Assembly (NCBI GenBank): GCA_932294295.1
Contig: OW028580.1
Location: 37,145,336 to 37,209,335, forward strand
Reading direction: 5' to 3'
Length of the DNA: 64,000 bases
DNA from: Alitta virens
Lineage: Eukaryota > Annelida > Polychaeta > Phyllodocida > Nereididae
The translations under genes and the position numbers were made by a program. Below the pieces are notes generated by a model. That model did not search any database. It was not told the DNA's origin and saw only the letters and a program-made list of their open reading frames with translations. Position 1 is the stretch's first letter; the number at the start of each line of letters is the position of its first letter. Below, one piece after another: positions 13,001 through 21,453 of this stretch.

Positions 13001-16000
13001 AAATGCAGTTTGTTGTGTGTCCTCATCACTTCATTGTGCTAGTCACTGCTCTGCTCACATGTGTCAGTAATTTCTGGTTACTCATGCTTAGCTTTATGTT
13101 AAATTAGCCTGCTGCAAGGAATTGATTGGTTGTTTATTTCAATTCTTAATTGATTGATTGTTTAATTTCAATTATTAATTGATTGATTGTATTATGAATT
13201 GATTGAATGTTCATTTCTAAATTGATTGAATGTTTGTTTCTAATTATTGATTTATTATTAGTAATGTGTGATTGCATTGCCCTGTTAGGATGCCTCACTT
13301 CTGAGTCCTGAATTGTGGGAGGAGCTAACTTTCCCTCCAAAACTTTCCCTCCAAAACTGCTGACCAAGCCAAAGTTGACACTGTGCACAAAAGCCCATTG
13401 TGACTTGAGCTATAAATAGCCTCAGCACAATGCAGTGCACTGCAGGGGGTCCACTTCTTCTCCATTGCCTTAGCTGCCCTAATCCCTGGCAGAATTTGGA
13501 GAAAGATGCTGGTAGCAGCCCTGTTTGGGGGAGGTATCACCCCATGCAATGTGAATGATTACTGAATTTACTGTGATGTGATTGGTTGATAATTCCCTCT
13601 CAGCCCTGCTGGGGGGAAACTTTATGAATTGTACTTTTAATACATAACCCTGTGCAACAATAAAAATATGAGTTTATCCTAGAACAGCATTTGGAACTGA
13701 GGAAGCAAGATATACTGTCTTTGTGTTACTACTTGTGCTTACTGCACTTCGGAACTCTACACATATTGGAACTAGAAGAACTTGTCTTGTTTTATGCTGA
13801 GAGGATGACTCAGTTGAAAGTCTGCATTTTCAAGTCACTCTGACTTCATGCTGCTTGCTTGGAATTAAGCAGCTTGGACTTGGAAATGTCATTATATTGG
13901 AGTCTTTAATGACACAGACTTTTACACCGTGTCTCCCCAAATGTCGGCGAAACATAGACAATTTAATTCCATACTGAGTATCTTTGCGTACTTTAACGTT
14001 AAACCCTTTATCACGCAGAATGCCAAGCCGGAACCTACGGCTTTTCCTGTGCGCAGACATGCGAGTGCCCCAACAATAAAGACTGTCACAAAGTAACAGG
14101 AAAATGTGAGAAAGGTGAGTTATCAGTTATTTGGGACAGGCATGTTATGTAGCAAATCACGTGCATTATACTCATGATGAATCATCTATTTAGGGGGAGG
14201 AAAAAAACAACAAGAAATGAGTGATCAATATAAATGGCTTCTAAAATACATATTATAACTATTCCTTGCAATATCAATCAGCCAAAATGTAACACTACCT
14301 GACTTTAAACATTAAATTAGGTTCCCAAATAAATCCTGATCAAGATCATAAATATCACTGTGCATCATTTGGCTGTCACTACAGTAATTTTTGTGGATGA
14401 AATGACAATAATATCCTTGTATGAAAGTGCAATACGAAAAAATACTCAACTTGACAGTAGAACTTCTCGAAAAGTTTAGACACATTTTGTATAAAATATT
14501 AACTTTTTAGAAATAATATGTTGTGTTATGTTTTCTATGGATTTCACAGAAATTTGATGTTACCATTTAGCAGTGACTTCCGATCATGTATGTTTTGACT
14601 TAGCAGTTTTGTACTTTGTGATGACAATTTCTTCTTGCGAGTTTCTTTTTTGTATTTCAATGTTTTTTTTTCATCTTTTGTGTACACATCAATGAACAAA
14701 CTATAGCTGATGTCACAAAGCCAGCAAGTGATGAAGAGAACAGTTAGTAATTTTCAGCTATTTTTTTTCCATTCAGAAATAACCACAACTGCAATAACAA
14801 TTATATCAGGCAAGTTGCTCACTCTTAATAAGCAAATTTATTCAAGTAGTGTATTTTATATATAGGAAAAAGTATATATATATACATATCAACCATGCAA
14901 TCAATAATGTCACTACAGAGCGATACAACAAAGTACTGAGGAATAACTTCAATGTGTATATTCCAGGTAATATGTAAAGTTAAAACAAAATCATTGTTAT
15001 TAATTACATATATTCATATTTTTTATTTTTGTTTCTCTTACTAATTATTCTTATTTTTCTTATCAATTATCTGCAGCATATATCTGTACATCATTTAGGT
15101 AAAATTTCCTTCAGGTTGTATAGATAAATTAAAATTTAGCTGACAATCATAATGCATCTATAATTTCTGAATGTCTCTTTATAGTCGCTGCTATATTTTG
15201 TGCTTTGTCAATACTCTTTGCTGGTGCATATCTTCGGCTCAAATGCAAGATGAGAAGGTATGATTGATGAATTCTGTTTTCATTGAAGAATGATATATAT
15301 TAAACTGACAACATGAAGAACCAATGTTAGGAATAAATTAAATGAAAGTACTTAGAACTTGCATTCTAGCATAAAAAAGTCTACCCAGAAAATCTTTTGA
15401 ATCCATATTCTAGAAAACAATTTTAATTACCATCCACCAAAAAAAAATAAAAATACACCAATCAGAATTGATTGTCTTTCTAACACAGCAGTAAACCAAC
15501 AACCAAAACACACACATTGGTAAACTCCTCTTCTCAAGAAGTTAGGGAAAAAATCAACAAATTAAGCAATGCACTGTTGGGTTATTATTTAAATCCATAT
15601 GTTAGAATGGTGCATAGTATTATATAATAATACTACTAAATATCATAATACATCGATTTTCAGATTATTAAAATTAACAGATCGAACAGCTCAGACGATT
15701 CCAGCTGAATCTTCACCAGATCCTTTGTACTGTGAGATTACTGACCAAAGTCGTCCTCCAATTCTGTCAGTCTACAGATCGAGCTCAACCAATAATGTAC
15801 CAAACATTTTTGGAAAGAATTCAGCAATACCAGAGTACCTGGAAGATTTACCTGCACTGCCTGGTCGCCTGCAGATGTCAGCACCGAATCTCCTGGATTC
15901 ATATACTTTGCAACAGATGGCAACACCAGTTCCCATGGAACAATCTGCATACCTGGAGCCATCTAGTGTCATGGCTCATCCAGGATACATGACAATGGGA

Positions 16001-16123
16001 GGATCTACAGTCAATCAAAATAGGCATAGAGCTCCAATTGAAGGATCTGGTGCAACAGCGCAGCCTGATTACATGGAGATGAGTGGGTCTTTCCCTGCTG
16101 ACAAACAAGCGTATGTCCCATAA
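4003..16123 (+). CDS. WSC/EGF-like type I receptor with YxxM tail, copy A (spliced)
   Basis: Predicted 579-residue membrane receptor in twelve coding exons: 4003-4105, 4718-4860, 4946-5093, 5478-5582, 5991-6128, 6271-6417, 6619-6768, 7540-7683, 14019-14114, 14777-14809, 15185-15257 and 15664-16123. Exon phases chain without a break and the total is 1740 nt. Residues 1-34 hold a signal peptide with hydrophobic core ITLLCCMV; Met1 gives the longest frame and Met15 is an alternative start. A WSC domain follows, then six cysteine-rich EGF-like exons of MEGF/SREC type, a helix at about 396-419 and a tail to 579. WSC domains are carbohydrate-binding in known proteins; ligand and role here are unknown. 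The tail exon also has a splice donor at 16111 that joins in frame to phosphatase exons at 20943-21453. Odd points: the -1 base of the donor at 7684 is A rather than G, and the helix intron has a GC donor. Splice sites are by eye, without transcript support. Confidence 0.78.
4718..5093 (+). CDS. WSC domain exons, copy A
   Basis: Two exons, 4718-4860 and 4946-5093, encode one complete WSC module. It starts GRYLGCYLD, continues through the paired cysteines of NCIQYC and the ECYCG motif, and ends [12 protein letters not shown]. This is the usual WSC cysteine pattern including the closing CGG..VY motif. The first exon enters in phase 1 and leaves in phase 0; the second leaves in phase 1, so the pair is a removable cassette. 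In this copy the signal exon splices straight to this domain, because the first WSC pair present in unit B is missing. Confidence 0.85.
5478..7683 (+). CDS. Five MEGF/SREC-type EGF-like exons, copy A
   Basis: Exons 5478-5582, 5991-6128, 6271-6417, 6619-6768 and 7540-7683 each encode one cysteine-rich module: six cysteines in the first, eight in the others. The common pattern is EC..G.FG..C...C.C followed by C....G.C....C.PG. This resembles the laminin-like EGF repeats of MEGF10, Draper and scavenger receptors class F. All are phase 1-1, so any exon can be lost or duplicated without a frameshift. The last exon ends CAA before its gt donor, where unit B has CAG. Confidence 0.84.
5690..5990 (+). 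pseudogene. Ghost of a duplicated EGF exon/intron, copy A
   Basis: The intron segment 5726-5857 aligns with the true intron 6129-6270. Both start with the same gtaagaatttgg donor, share a TTGAAATGAGAATGAT block and end with a pyrimidine tract and ctcag acceptor. The flanking coding parts have decayed: the bases before 5726 and after 5857 do not encode a cysteine-rich module. It is read as a relic of an EGF exon duplication that then lost coding function. The same relic is at about 29021-29321 in B and 52983-53283 in C. Confidence 0.6.
7773..7958. repeat. 93-base tandem duplication in the long intron, copy A
   Basis: Two direct copies of a 93-base unit start at 7773 and 7866, both beginning cttgagttatcgatgactga. 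They differ at a few bases. Unit C has the same pair near 55066-55251, and unit B has a single copy. This marks a small duplication shared by A and C. Confidence 0.85.
10255..10685. repeat. CTAT/CTAC tetranucleotide microsatellite, copy A
   Basis: A long run of ctat and ctac tetranucleotides with a short interruption near 10544-10562. The equivalent in C is at about 57548-57978 and a longer, rearranged one in B is at about 34558-35140. Confidence 0.95.
10841..11077. repeat. 18-base minisatellite, copy A
   Basis: Tandem copies of the unit TAATAGCAGTAACCACAT, with two shortened units near 10968-10990 and a few variants. The minus strand reads as a repetitive Met-Trp-Leu frame, which is a by-product of the repeat and not a gene. 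Unit C has two more units. Confidence 0.95.
12503..12830. repeat. Degenerate ~65-base tandem repeats, copy A
   Basis: About five imperfect copies of a unit containing CTCATTACACTTGCC, an AGCAAAGGATG block and ACAATTATTAGGTACACTC. The same block is at about 59831-60158 in unit C and is missing from unit B. It is followed near 13121-13256 by an ATTGATTG-rich stretch. Confidence 0.85.
14019..14114 (+). CDS. Last EGF-like exon, copy A
   Basis: Phase 1-1 exon of 96 nt with six cysteines, starting [10 protein letters not shown] and ending KCEK. It lies 42 bases past the right end of the large TIR element, with acceptor tcacgcag. It is separated from the other EGF exons by about 6.3 kb and comes directly before the exons of the membrane helix. 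Confidence 0.82.
14777..15257 (+). CDS. Transmembrane exons with GC-AG intron, copy A
   Basis: Exon 14777-14809 (33 nt) encodes [11 protein letters not shown] and exon 15185-15257 encodes [17 protein letters not shown] followed by basic RLKCKMRR. Joined, they form one hydrophobic helix of about 23 residues with a positive stop-transfer sequence, as in type I receptors. The small exon ends CAG and is followed by gcaagt, the consensus form of the rare GC donor. There is no gt alternative that keeps the frame. The same arrangement is present in all three units. Confidence 0.8.
15664..16123 (+). CDS. Cytoplasmic tail exon with YMTM and YMEM motifs, copy A
   Basis: It encodes 153 residues after the helix and ends QAYVP-stop at 16121-16123. 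Tyrosines in the predicted protein are Y449 (YCEI), Y464, Y485 (EYLEDL), Y507, Y523 (AYLEP), Y535 (GYMTM), Y563 (DYMEM) and Y577. YxxM is the known binding motif for the SH2 domains of PI3-kinase p85, and YCEI resembles an ITIM-like YxxI site. A donor AAGC|gtatgt at 16111 allows splicing in phase 2 to the phosphatase exon at 20943. Without that splice the frame stops 13 bases later. No kinase or other catalytic domain is present in this exon. Confidence 0.82.
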
Positions 16124-16413
16124 TGTGCCTCTTAAACATAAGGCCAACACTTCAAAGGAAAGGAAGAGCAAAAAATGCAGGCATTCAATATTGCCAAAGT
16201 GATCTAAGAGCATACTATTATCAGCCTGGTTTTATCATAAACTGATATATACAGTAGTTTACAAATGTTTTTTTTTATGTTGAATGTTGACTGTTATATT
16301 AATTCAAGATTTTTATATAAGTACATAAATGCATGCTTGTTAATTTGTATATCCAGAATATATCTATCTTGTGCTTATAATTAAATCTGGTCTATTTTTT
16401 GCTTTTTAATTTA

Positions 16414-16925
16414 TAGGGGAGAGTGGGGCACCTTGAGCTGTGGGGACCTTGATCCATAGGCTCTGTAGGCCAGTTGGTTTAACGTTAGCCTTGTCAATAG
16501 AAATTTTTTGTGATATAGAATTGGGGAACTGATGATTTTTCAAGCGTCCTATAAGGAAAATGTGTTAATTCAGCATAAACATTTTTCACTACCACAGAGT
16601 AATAAGACAAGGCAAGATTGTTATTTTTCTAATGTCTTCATTAAAAAATTTGTATTTTATATGTAATTTATCCAAGGCACACTATACTTGCCCTGGACAG
16701 TCAGACAATCATTAAGGTTCAGCCCTGCATTGATGTAGATTTGATATGGCCTTTCTTAACATAACTGTCAAGAAAAAATGCACCCTGAGATATATGTAAT
16801 TATTACTCAACATATTATTCCCTGAATTTGCTTTTGACGGTACATAATTAATTGCTGATGCAGGATGTTAAACTATAATAAGATGTTATAAGTTAAAATG
16901 GCTCATGGTGCACCACTCTCCCCTA
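16414..16925. mobile_element. MITE with TAGGGGAGAGTGG inverted ends, copy A
   Basis: The left end reads TAGGGGAGAGTGGGGCACC and the right end is its near-perfect inverse, finishing CACTCTCCCCTA. TA flanks both sides, a possible target duplication. There is no coding content. It sits in the 3' untranslated region of the tail-only transcript. It is shorter than the copy in unit B because a central segment near 16645 is missing. Confidence 0.8.
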
Positions 16926-16950
16926 TACAATGCATGAATATGAATACATA

Positions 16951-17055
16951 ATGTTATATAATCATTTGATTGCCTGTATCTTTTCTGTATCTTTTATATA
17001 ATCATTTGATTGCCTGTATCTTTTATATAATCATTTGATTGCCTGTATCTTTTGG
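16951..17055. repeat. Short tandem repeat (ATATAATCATTTGATTGCCTG), copy A
   Basis: Three direct copies of a unit containing ATCATTTGATTGCCTGTATC. The same array is in unit B at about 42339-42443. Confidence 0.85.
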
Positions 17056-17136
17056 GAATACCCTAAACTATTCCTCTAAAAAAAATGTTATGGTTACATT
17101 TGCCGTTTATATCCTGTGCAGAATGTATCTTGTATA

Positions 17137-17151
17137 AATAAATTCAATAAA
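17137..17151 (+). terminator. Candidate polyadenylation signals for the tail-only transcript, copy A
   Basis: Two AATAAA hexamers, at 17137-17142 and 17146-17151, about 1 kb after the stop codon at 16121. They would suit a transcript ending after the tail exon. Unit B keeps the second one at 42591-42596. AATAAA is common in AT-rich DNA, so the assignment is tentative. Confidence 0.4.
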
Positions 17152-17289
17152 ATGATACTTTATCTTTAACTTTTGTGACACTGCCACATTAGAAAGTGAG
17201 CTTAGTCTTTGTTTACTGCCATATTTCTTTGAATTCTTATTATATATGGGCATATATACTTGTTTATTGAATATATCTGATATATATCC

Positions 17290-17400
17290 TTTTTGCAGGG
17301 GCGCAGATCTTGGGGGGAATTAGGGGGATGTATTTCCTCTGCAAAACAAGTGGGGGGGGGGTGATAATGTGAATATCCCCCCCCCCCTGGAAATGTACTG
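17290..17400. repeat. G-rich/C-rich inverted fragment, copy A
   Basis: A stretch beginning aggggcgcagatcttgggg that contains a long G run near 17350 and a long C run near 17380. It looks like a small fold-back element, but clear terminal repeats or a target duplication were not found. The unit B counterpart is at about 42670-42775. Confidence 0.4.
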
Positions 17401-18168
17401 TATGCGCGGCATATTTAATCATAAACATGCATTTCTTACAGACCTCAATTTGTTTTACTAAAATGTTCGGTCAGGTAAAATGGTTGATTGAATCCAATAC
17501 TCTTACATCTGGAAATGCCTCGAACTTGAAAATGTTTGTTCAGTGACACCATTGATCATAATGTATTGCTTCATTGTACCTATTCCTGAAGTTCATCTGT
17601 GCTTTTTTTTTTAATTGTTTCTTGTATCTACTGGCGCAGGTGGTTTAAGTCAGCCACTTTTAAAAATTATTTATTTTCTGCTAAAGGTTTATTATAATAT
17701 GTTACCCATGTTAAGTGGTACCTTGCAGGATACAAAAATTGCCTACACAAAATTATAGACAAGGCACATTATATGGCTGTAATGTCACATTCACAGGAGT
17801 GAATTGTATACTATTGACACAACACAAAACCACTGACGCTAGATTCAAGTAATCTTCAGATGAGATAATTTTGGCTCAACTTAGAAATATATATACTAAC
17901 AGTCCCATGGTTTTTTGATTTTTTTGATTGTATGTTTAAATTGCCTTGTAAGTCGGAGAGCAGTTTCTCTGAATGCTGGACATTTAGTATATAAAGATAT
18001 CTCCATATGATTTGGTCCTGGCAGATTTAATAGTCCAATCATATACCAAACTTATGATGCTCTAAGATAATCTTCCCTTAAGCTGTCCCCCTCCGATTGT
18101 AATGTAATTTAGGCACTGAAAAAAGAGGGTCATAATTTGTTTCAGAGAAATAACAATATATTTAGTCT

Positions 18169-18478
18169 TGTTACGGAATTGGGAATTAGAATAAAAGTAT
18201 ATTATAATATTTTTGTACCTAATTTAATGCTTTAACATCAAGAAGAGCTGTTCTTATGATAGTCTATGTTGTGTTTCAAGTCCTTCATTCACCAACAGAG
18301 GGGGAGCAAGTAGCACTGCACATTAGTCCGCCTAATGGACAACACCTACAATCAAGTAACTTTACACAATTAAAGCTTGGATATTCCTGGACTTTAAGTA
18401 ACCGGTGGCTTTATCAACTTTGAATTTTAGAGAACTATTTTATGCATTACTGATTTGAAGATGTTATGAACTACAACA
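18169..18478 (-). repeat. Possible LTR of the Gypsy remnant, copy A
   Basis: On the minus strand a 310-base segment starts TGTTGTAG and ends CCGTAACA, as LTRs often do. It lies downstream of the integrase fragment in the minus-strand reading. No second LTR copy was found upstream, so the assignment is weak. The unit B equivalent is 43543-43852. Confidence 0.3.
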
Positions 18479-18659
18479 CCATGAAGTACAAATAAAGTTC
18501 AAATAATGGCAACATTGCCAGATCACTTTGAAGTTCACTTTGTCCTTACTGAGAACCCATGAATTAAAAGAGTCACTTTGAGACATATATATATTTTGAC
18601 CAACAACAGTGACGCGAACTCTTTCATTTTGGCCAAATTCTGTCAGGGGAGGAGGAACA

Positions 18660-19640
18660 TGGTGATCTCTCTAGTTTTTCATTACCTCCTGTTTATCAGC
18701 TACCGTATCCTGTACCTCAGGTCGAATTAACGAGAGTCTGGTATGTAACTGGCTTCTCATGAACAGTTTACCAGGGGACACTCCAGTGATTGTATGGGGA
18801 GTGGTCTGGTATGTCAACAGGAAACTACACAATTTCTGCTTGGTTGTAACGCCAGGCCGAGACTCCCCCGAATGTCTCTTTAGAGCAGCATTTAGAGTTT
18901 GTACTGCTCTTTCAGCTGACCTGTTCGAGGCAGGTGGTACGGAGGCGTCAAGGTGTGTTTCACTCCGTTACCAGCCAAGACAAAAAATGGCCAAGAAAGC
19001 AATGTTCCAAATTTGTGCAGTAGAACAACTCCCACTCCATGAGGGCTGGCATCGCAGGCTGGTATCAGTGGTGACTTTTGTTCATTTCCATGGAACGTCT
19101 TTTCACAGCAAACAGTTCAGCGGGGCTAACATGGATGACAGATTCCTCAGGTAACTGACGTAATAATTCACCATACGGAGGAACGTGCATAACTCAGAAA
19201 CATCTTTTGGTCCTTTCGTCATCTTGATTGCGGATACTTTTTCATGAATAGGTCTTCAGATGCGGTCAAGATATGACCTAAGTATTGCACACTGTCAGCT
19301 AGAAACATGCATTTTTGTCAGTTCCCTCTAACATTGTACTTAGACCACCTCTCCAGCACCATTTCCATCCGATATAAATGCTCTTCGTCTGATTTTGCCG
19401 TCACTAGGATATCGTCTATGTAATATACACCTGGAATTCTCTGGAGAATCTGATCCATTATTGATACTGTACAGTAGGCGAGTTACACCATACAATCCCT
19501 TAAAGGTATTAATTGTTAAGTACTTTTGAGATTTTTCTGATAGATAACCTTGTAGTCTCCACAGAGTCACAATTTCCCATTACTTTTAGGAACTACCACC
19601 ACTGGTGATGCCCAATCGCACTGTCAACTTTGTGCAATAT
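18660..19640 (-). mobile_element. Decayed Ty3/Gypsy pol remnant, copy A
   Basis: Minus-strand translation in broken frames gives reverse transcriptase pieces (WASPVVVVPKSNGK, KYLTINTFKGLY, the active-site form YIDDILVT, and VQYLGHIL). An RNase H start (ACDASPHGVGVVL) follows, then an integrase piece (TPPYHLP and TTPHTITGVSP). The order is right for Ty3/Gypsy, but several stops and frameshifts and the missing part between RNase H and integrase show it is dead. It lies in the intron between the tail exon and the phosphatase exons. The plus-strand open frame at 18759-19154 is a shadow of it. Confidence 0.85.
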
Positions 19641-20412
19641 ACCTGGATATCTTAAATTGTTCCATGGGGAATCCCTGTGCAACCTTTTCTTTCTTTCTTT
19701 TGTTTCAGTCTTTCAGTCAGAAGTTCTCAGTTGCTCAGTGAGTTCAAATATCATACAAATTATATTCTTTGAATCTCTTTCTCTCTTGAGCACATGTACA
19801 AAAGTGTTCTTGTGTGGTGCCATAAACAATGGATTTTCACTGAATCTGAACTTTTAGCCTATTTTTGAAACCTTTATTAGCTAAAGCAGAAAATGTGCTT
19901 TGTTGTGTACAGTTTATGTCATAGAATTATGCTACCCTAAACGAAGGCCTAAAATAATAATTTTTTCAGTTACCTTTTATGTTCAATTAGAGCAGTGGTC
20001 TGGAAGATGTGCAAGGACACACAATTATGAGTGGCATAACACAGCAATTTTAAACAAAGTCATGCCAAATTGATGGGACTTACATAAATAAACATTGTTA
20101 TAGTAATTAGAATATTTGTGTATTAAAGAAAAGCTGGATGTGATTGACTTGAGTGTGTTCTGCTAACCTCTGGGTTTATCTAAGCTTGGATAAATCCTAA
20201 CTACCCAAATTGCAATGCTTAAGTGAGCTGCTCAGAGAACTTAATGTGCTAGATTATTCAATGACCGTCATTGGGTTGTCAGGATGATTGGCAAATTGGT
20301 TGGATCTGTGATGTCAGCCACTTGGCACTGGTTACTTTAACTTGTTATATGTAAAAAAAAACTGTACAGCAGTCACAGTAAATTTCATTTTGCTTCATTA
20401 TTAAACCCTAGC

Positions 20413-20790
20413 TGCTTGAGAAAAATCGGCCAAAAGTTGGCTTTTGGCCGAGGTCAACTGACCAACCAACCTACCAAAGCTAATTCTAAGGACTCCAGAA
20501 ACAATAATCAAGCATTAGAACTAAGTTTCATTTCTGCATACAAGCCCATTTACTTGAGAAAAATTATATTTACTTGGCCGAAAGTTTGTTTTCAGCCGAC
20601 AGTCACCTGACCAACCAACCTACCAAAAGTAATTCTAAGGACCCCAGAATCAATAATCGAGCATTAGAACTAGTTTCATTGTTTCATTTTTTGCATACAA
20701 GCCCATTTACTTGAAAACGATTCTATTCACTTTGCAGAAAGTTGGTTTTTCAGTCAATTCCAACTAACTACCAAAGCCACTCAAGTAAAT
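20413..20790. repeat. ~145-base tandem repeats, copy A
   Basis: Three imperfect copies of a unit containing ACTTGAGAAAAAT, GACCAACCAACCTACCAAA and a GCATTAGAACTA block; the third copy is partial. The unit B equivalent is at about 45779-46175. It lies just before the first phosphatase exon. Confidence 0.75.
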
Positions 20791-20942
20791 GCCAAGTAGC
20801 CAGCGCCAGTAATTGCAATTGGGTGAGTCATCCTGTTACCGATATTGTAACATCACTTGTTGAGAGATCTAATTAAAATTGTTGTGTGTCATCCTAGGCC
20901 TGGCAAAAGGTAATAATAAAGATCAGGTGGGACATTTGTCAG

Positions 20943-21453
20943 GAACAAACAGAAGAAACGCTTCAAGAACATAATTCCTTGTAAGTTAGAAATGAATCTT
21001 AATAAAGCAAGAATTGGTTAATTTAGCAATTGAATTCTTCTAGTGCTTTATACATTTAACTTTTTTTGTTTCAGATGACAGTGCCAGAGTCAAACTCAGC
21101 ATAATGAATGACGATCCCCTTACCGATTATGTCAATACCAGCTACATTAACGTATGTTGTTTTATCCACACTTTTGAGTTGATTTGCATATTTAGATAAA
21201 CTTTCAAATTTCGGGACTCAGAATAATATGTTTTGATAAATGAGTTTAATGTCACGCTACCACAATTATCACCAAGTATTATTGTATTTTTTTTTTGTTA
21301 ATCTGAGAGTGCCAGTGGTGTCCCCTTGTATGAAACTATGTATCAGATATAATTCAGTGGTTGTTCTAATTTGAATATGTAATTTATGTATGATGTTGTT
21401 TCATTTTGCCAATGAAGGGCTACAAAAAGAAAGGCAGTTCATTGCTTGCCAAG
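20943..21453 (+). CDS. N-terminal RPTP-domain exons, copy A (domain truncated)
   Basis: Three exons, 20943-20980, 21075-21151 and 21418-21453, encode NKQKKRFKNIIPYD, then a segment with ARVKLS and TDYVNTSYING, and YKKKGSSLLAK. This matches the opening of receptor tyrosine phosphatase domains (NK.KNRY.NILPYD..RV.L...SDYINASYINGY). Phases fit: tail donor at 16111 in phase 2, then phases 1 and 0, and the chain ends in frame. An acceptor at 20925 (gatcag) is a phase-1 alternative for the first exon. The exons for the FIATQGP strand, the WPD loop and the HCSAG.GR active site are absent, and unit B starts 465 bases later. As it stands it cannot form an active phosphatase. Confidence 0.75.

Larger units (their letters stand above)
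8028..13976. mobile_element. Large non-coding TIR element in the long intron, copy A
   Basis: The left end begins CAGTATGACTCATATGGAAT and carries GTTTCGGCGACATCA. The right end, read on the other strand, begins CAGTATGGAATT and carries GTTTCGCCGACATTT, giving inverted ends about 40 bases long with mismatches. In unit B the right end preserves the GACTCATA stretch, making the match clearer, and TA flanks both sides there. Ends starting CAGT next to TA are common in the Tc1/mariner group, so that is the tentative class. The interior has no transposase frame and holds tetranucleotide, 18-base and ~65-base repeats, suggesting a non-autonomous element enlarged by later insertions. Confidence 0.55.

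Noticed and set aside
14900..14980. Possible mini-exon near 14966 (ttccag followed by gtaata)
   Set aside because: The acceptor and donor signals touch, leaving no exon; the helix joins correctly without it.
15899..16213. 104-codon minus-strand frame opposite the tail exon
   Set aside because: Antisense shadow of the tail exon, without splice context or a known domain.
18759..19154. 131-codon plus-strand open frame
   Set aside because: It is the complement of the Gypsy RNase H and integrase region, whose minus-strand reading matches a known family.
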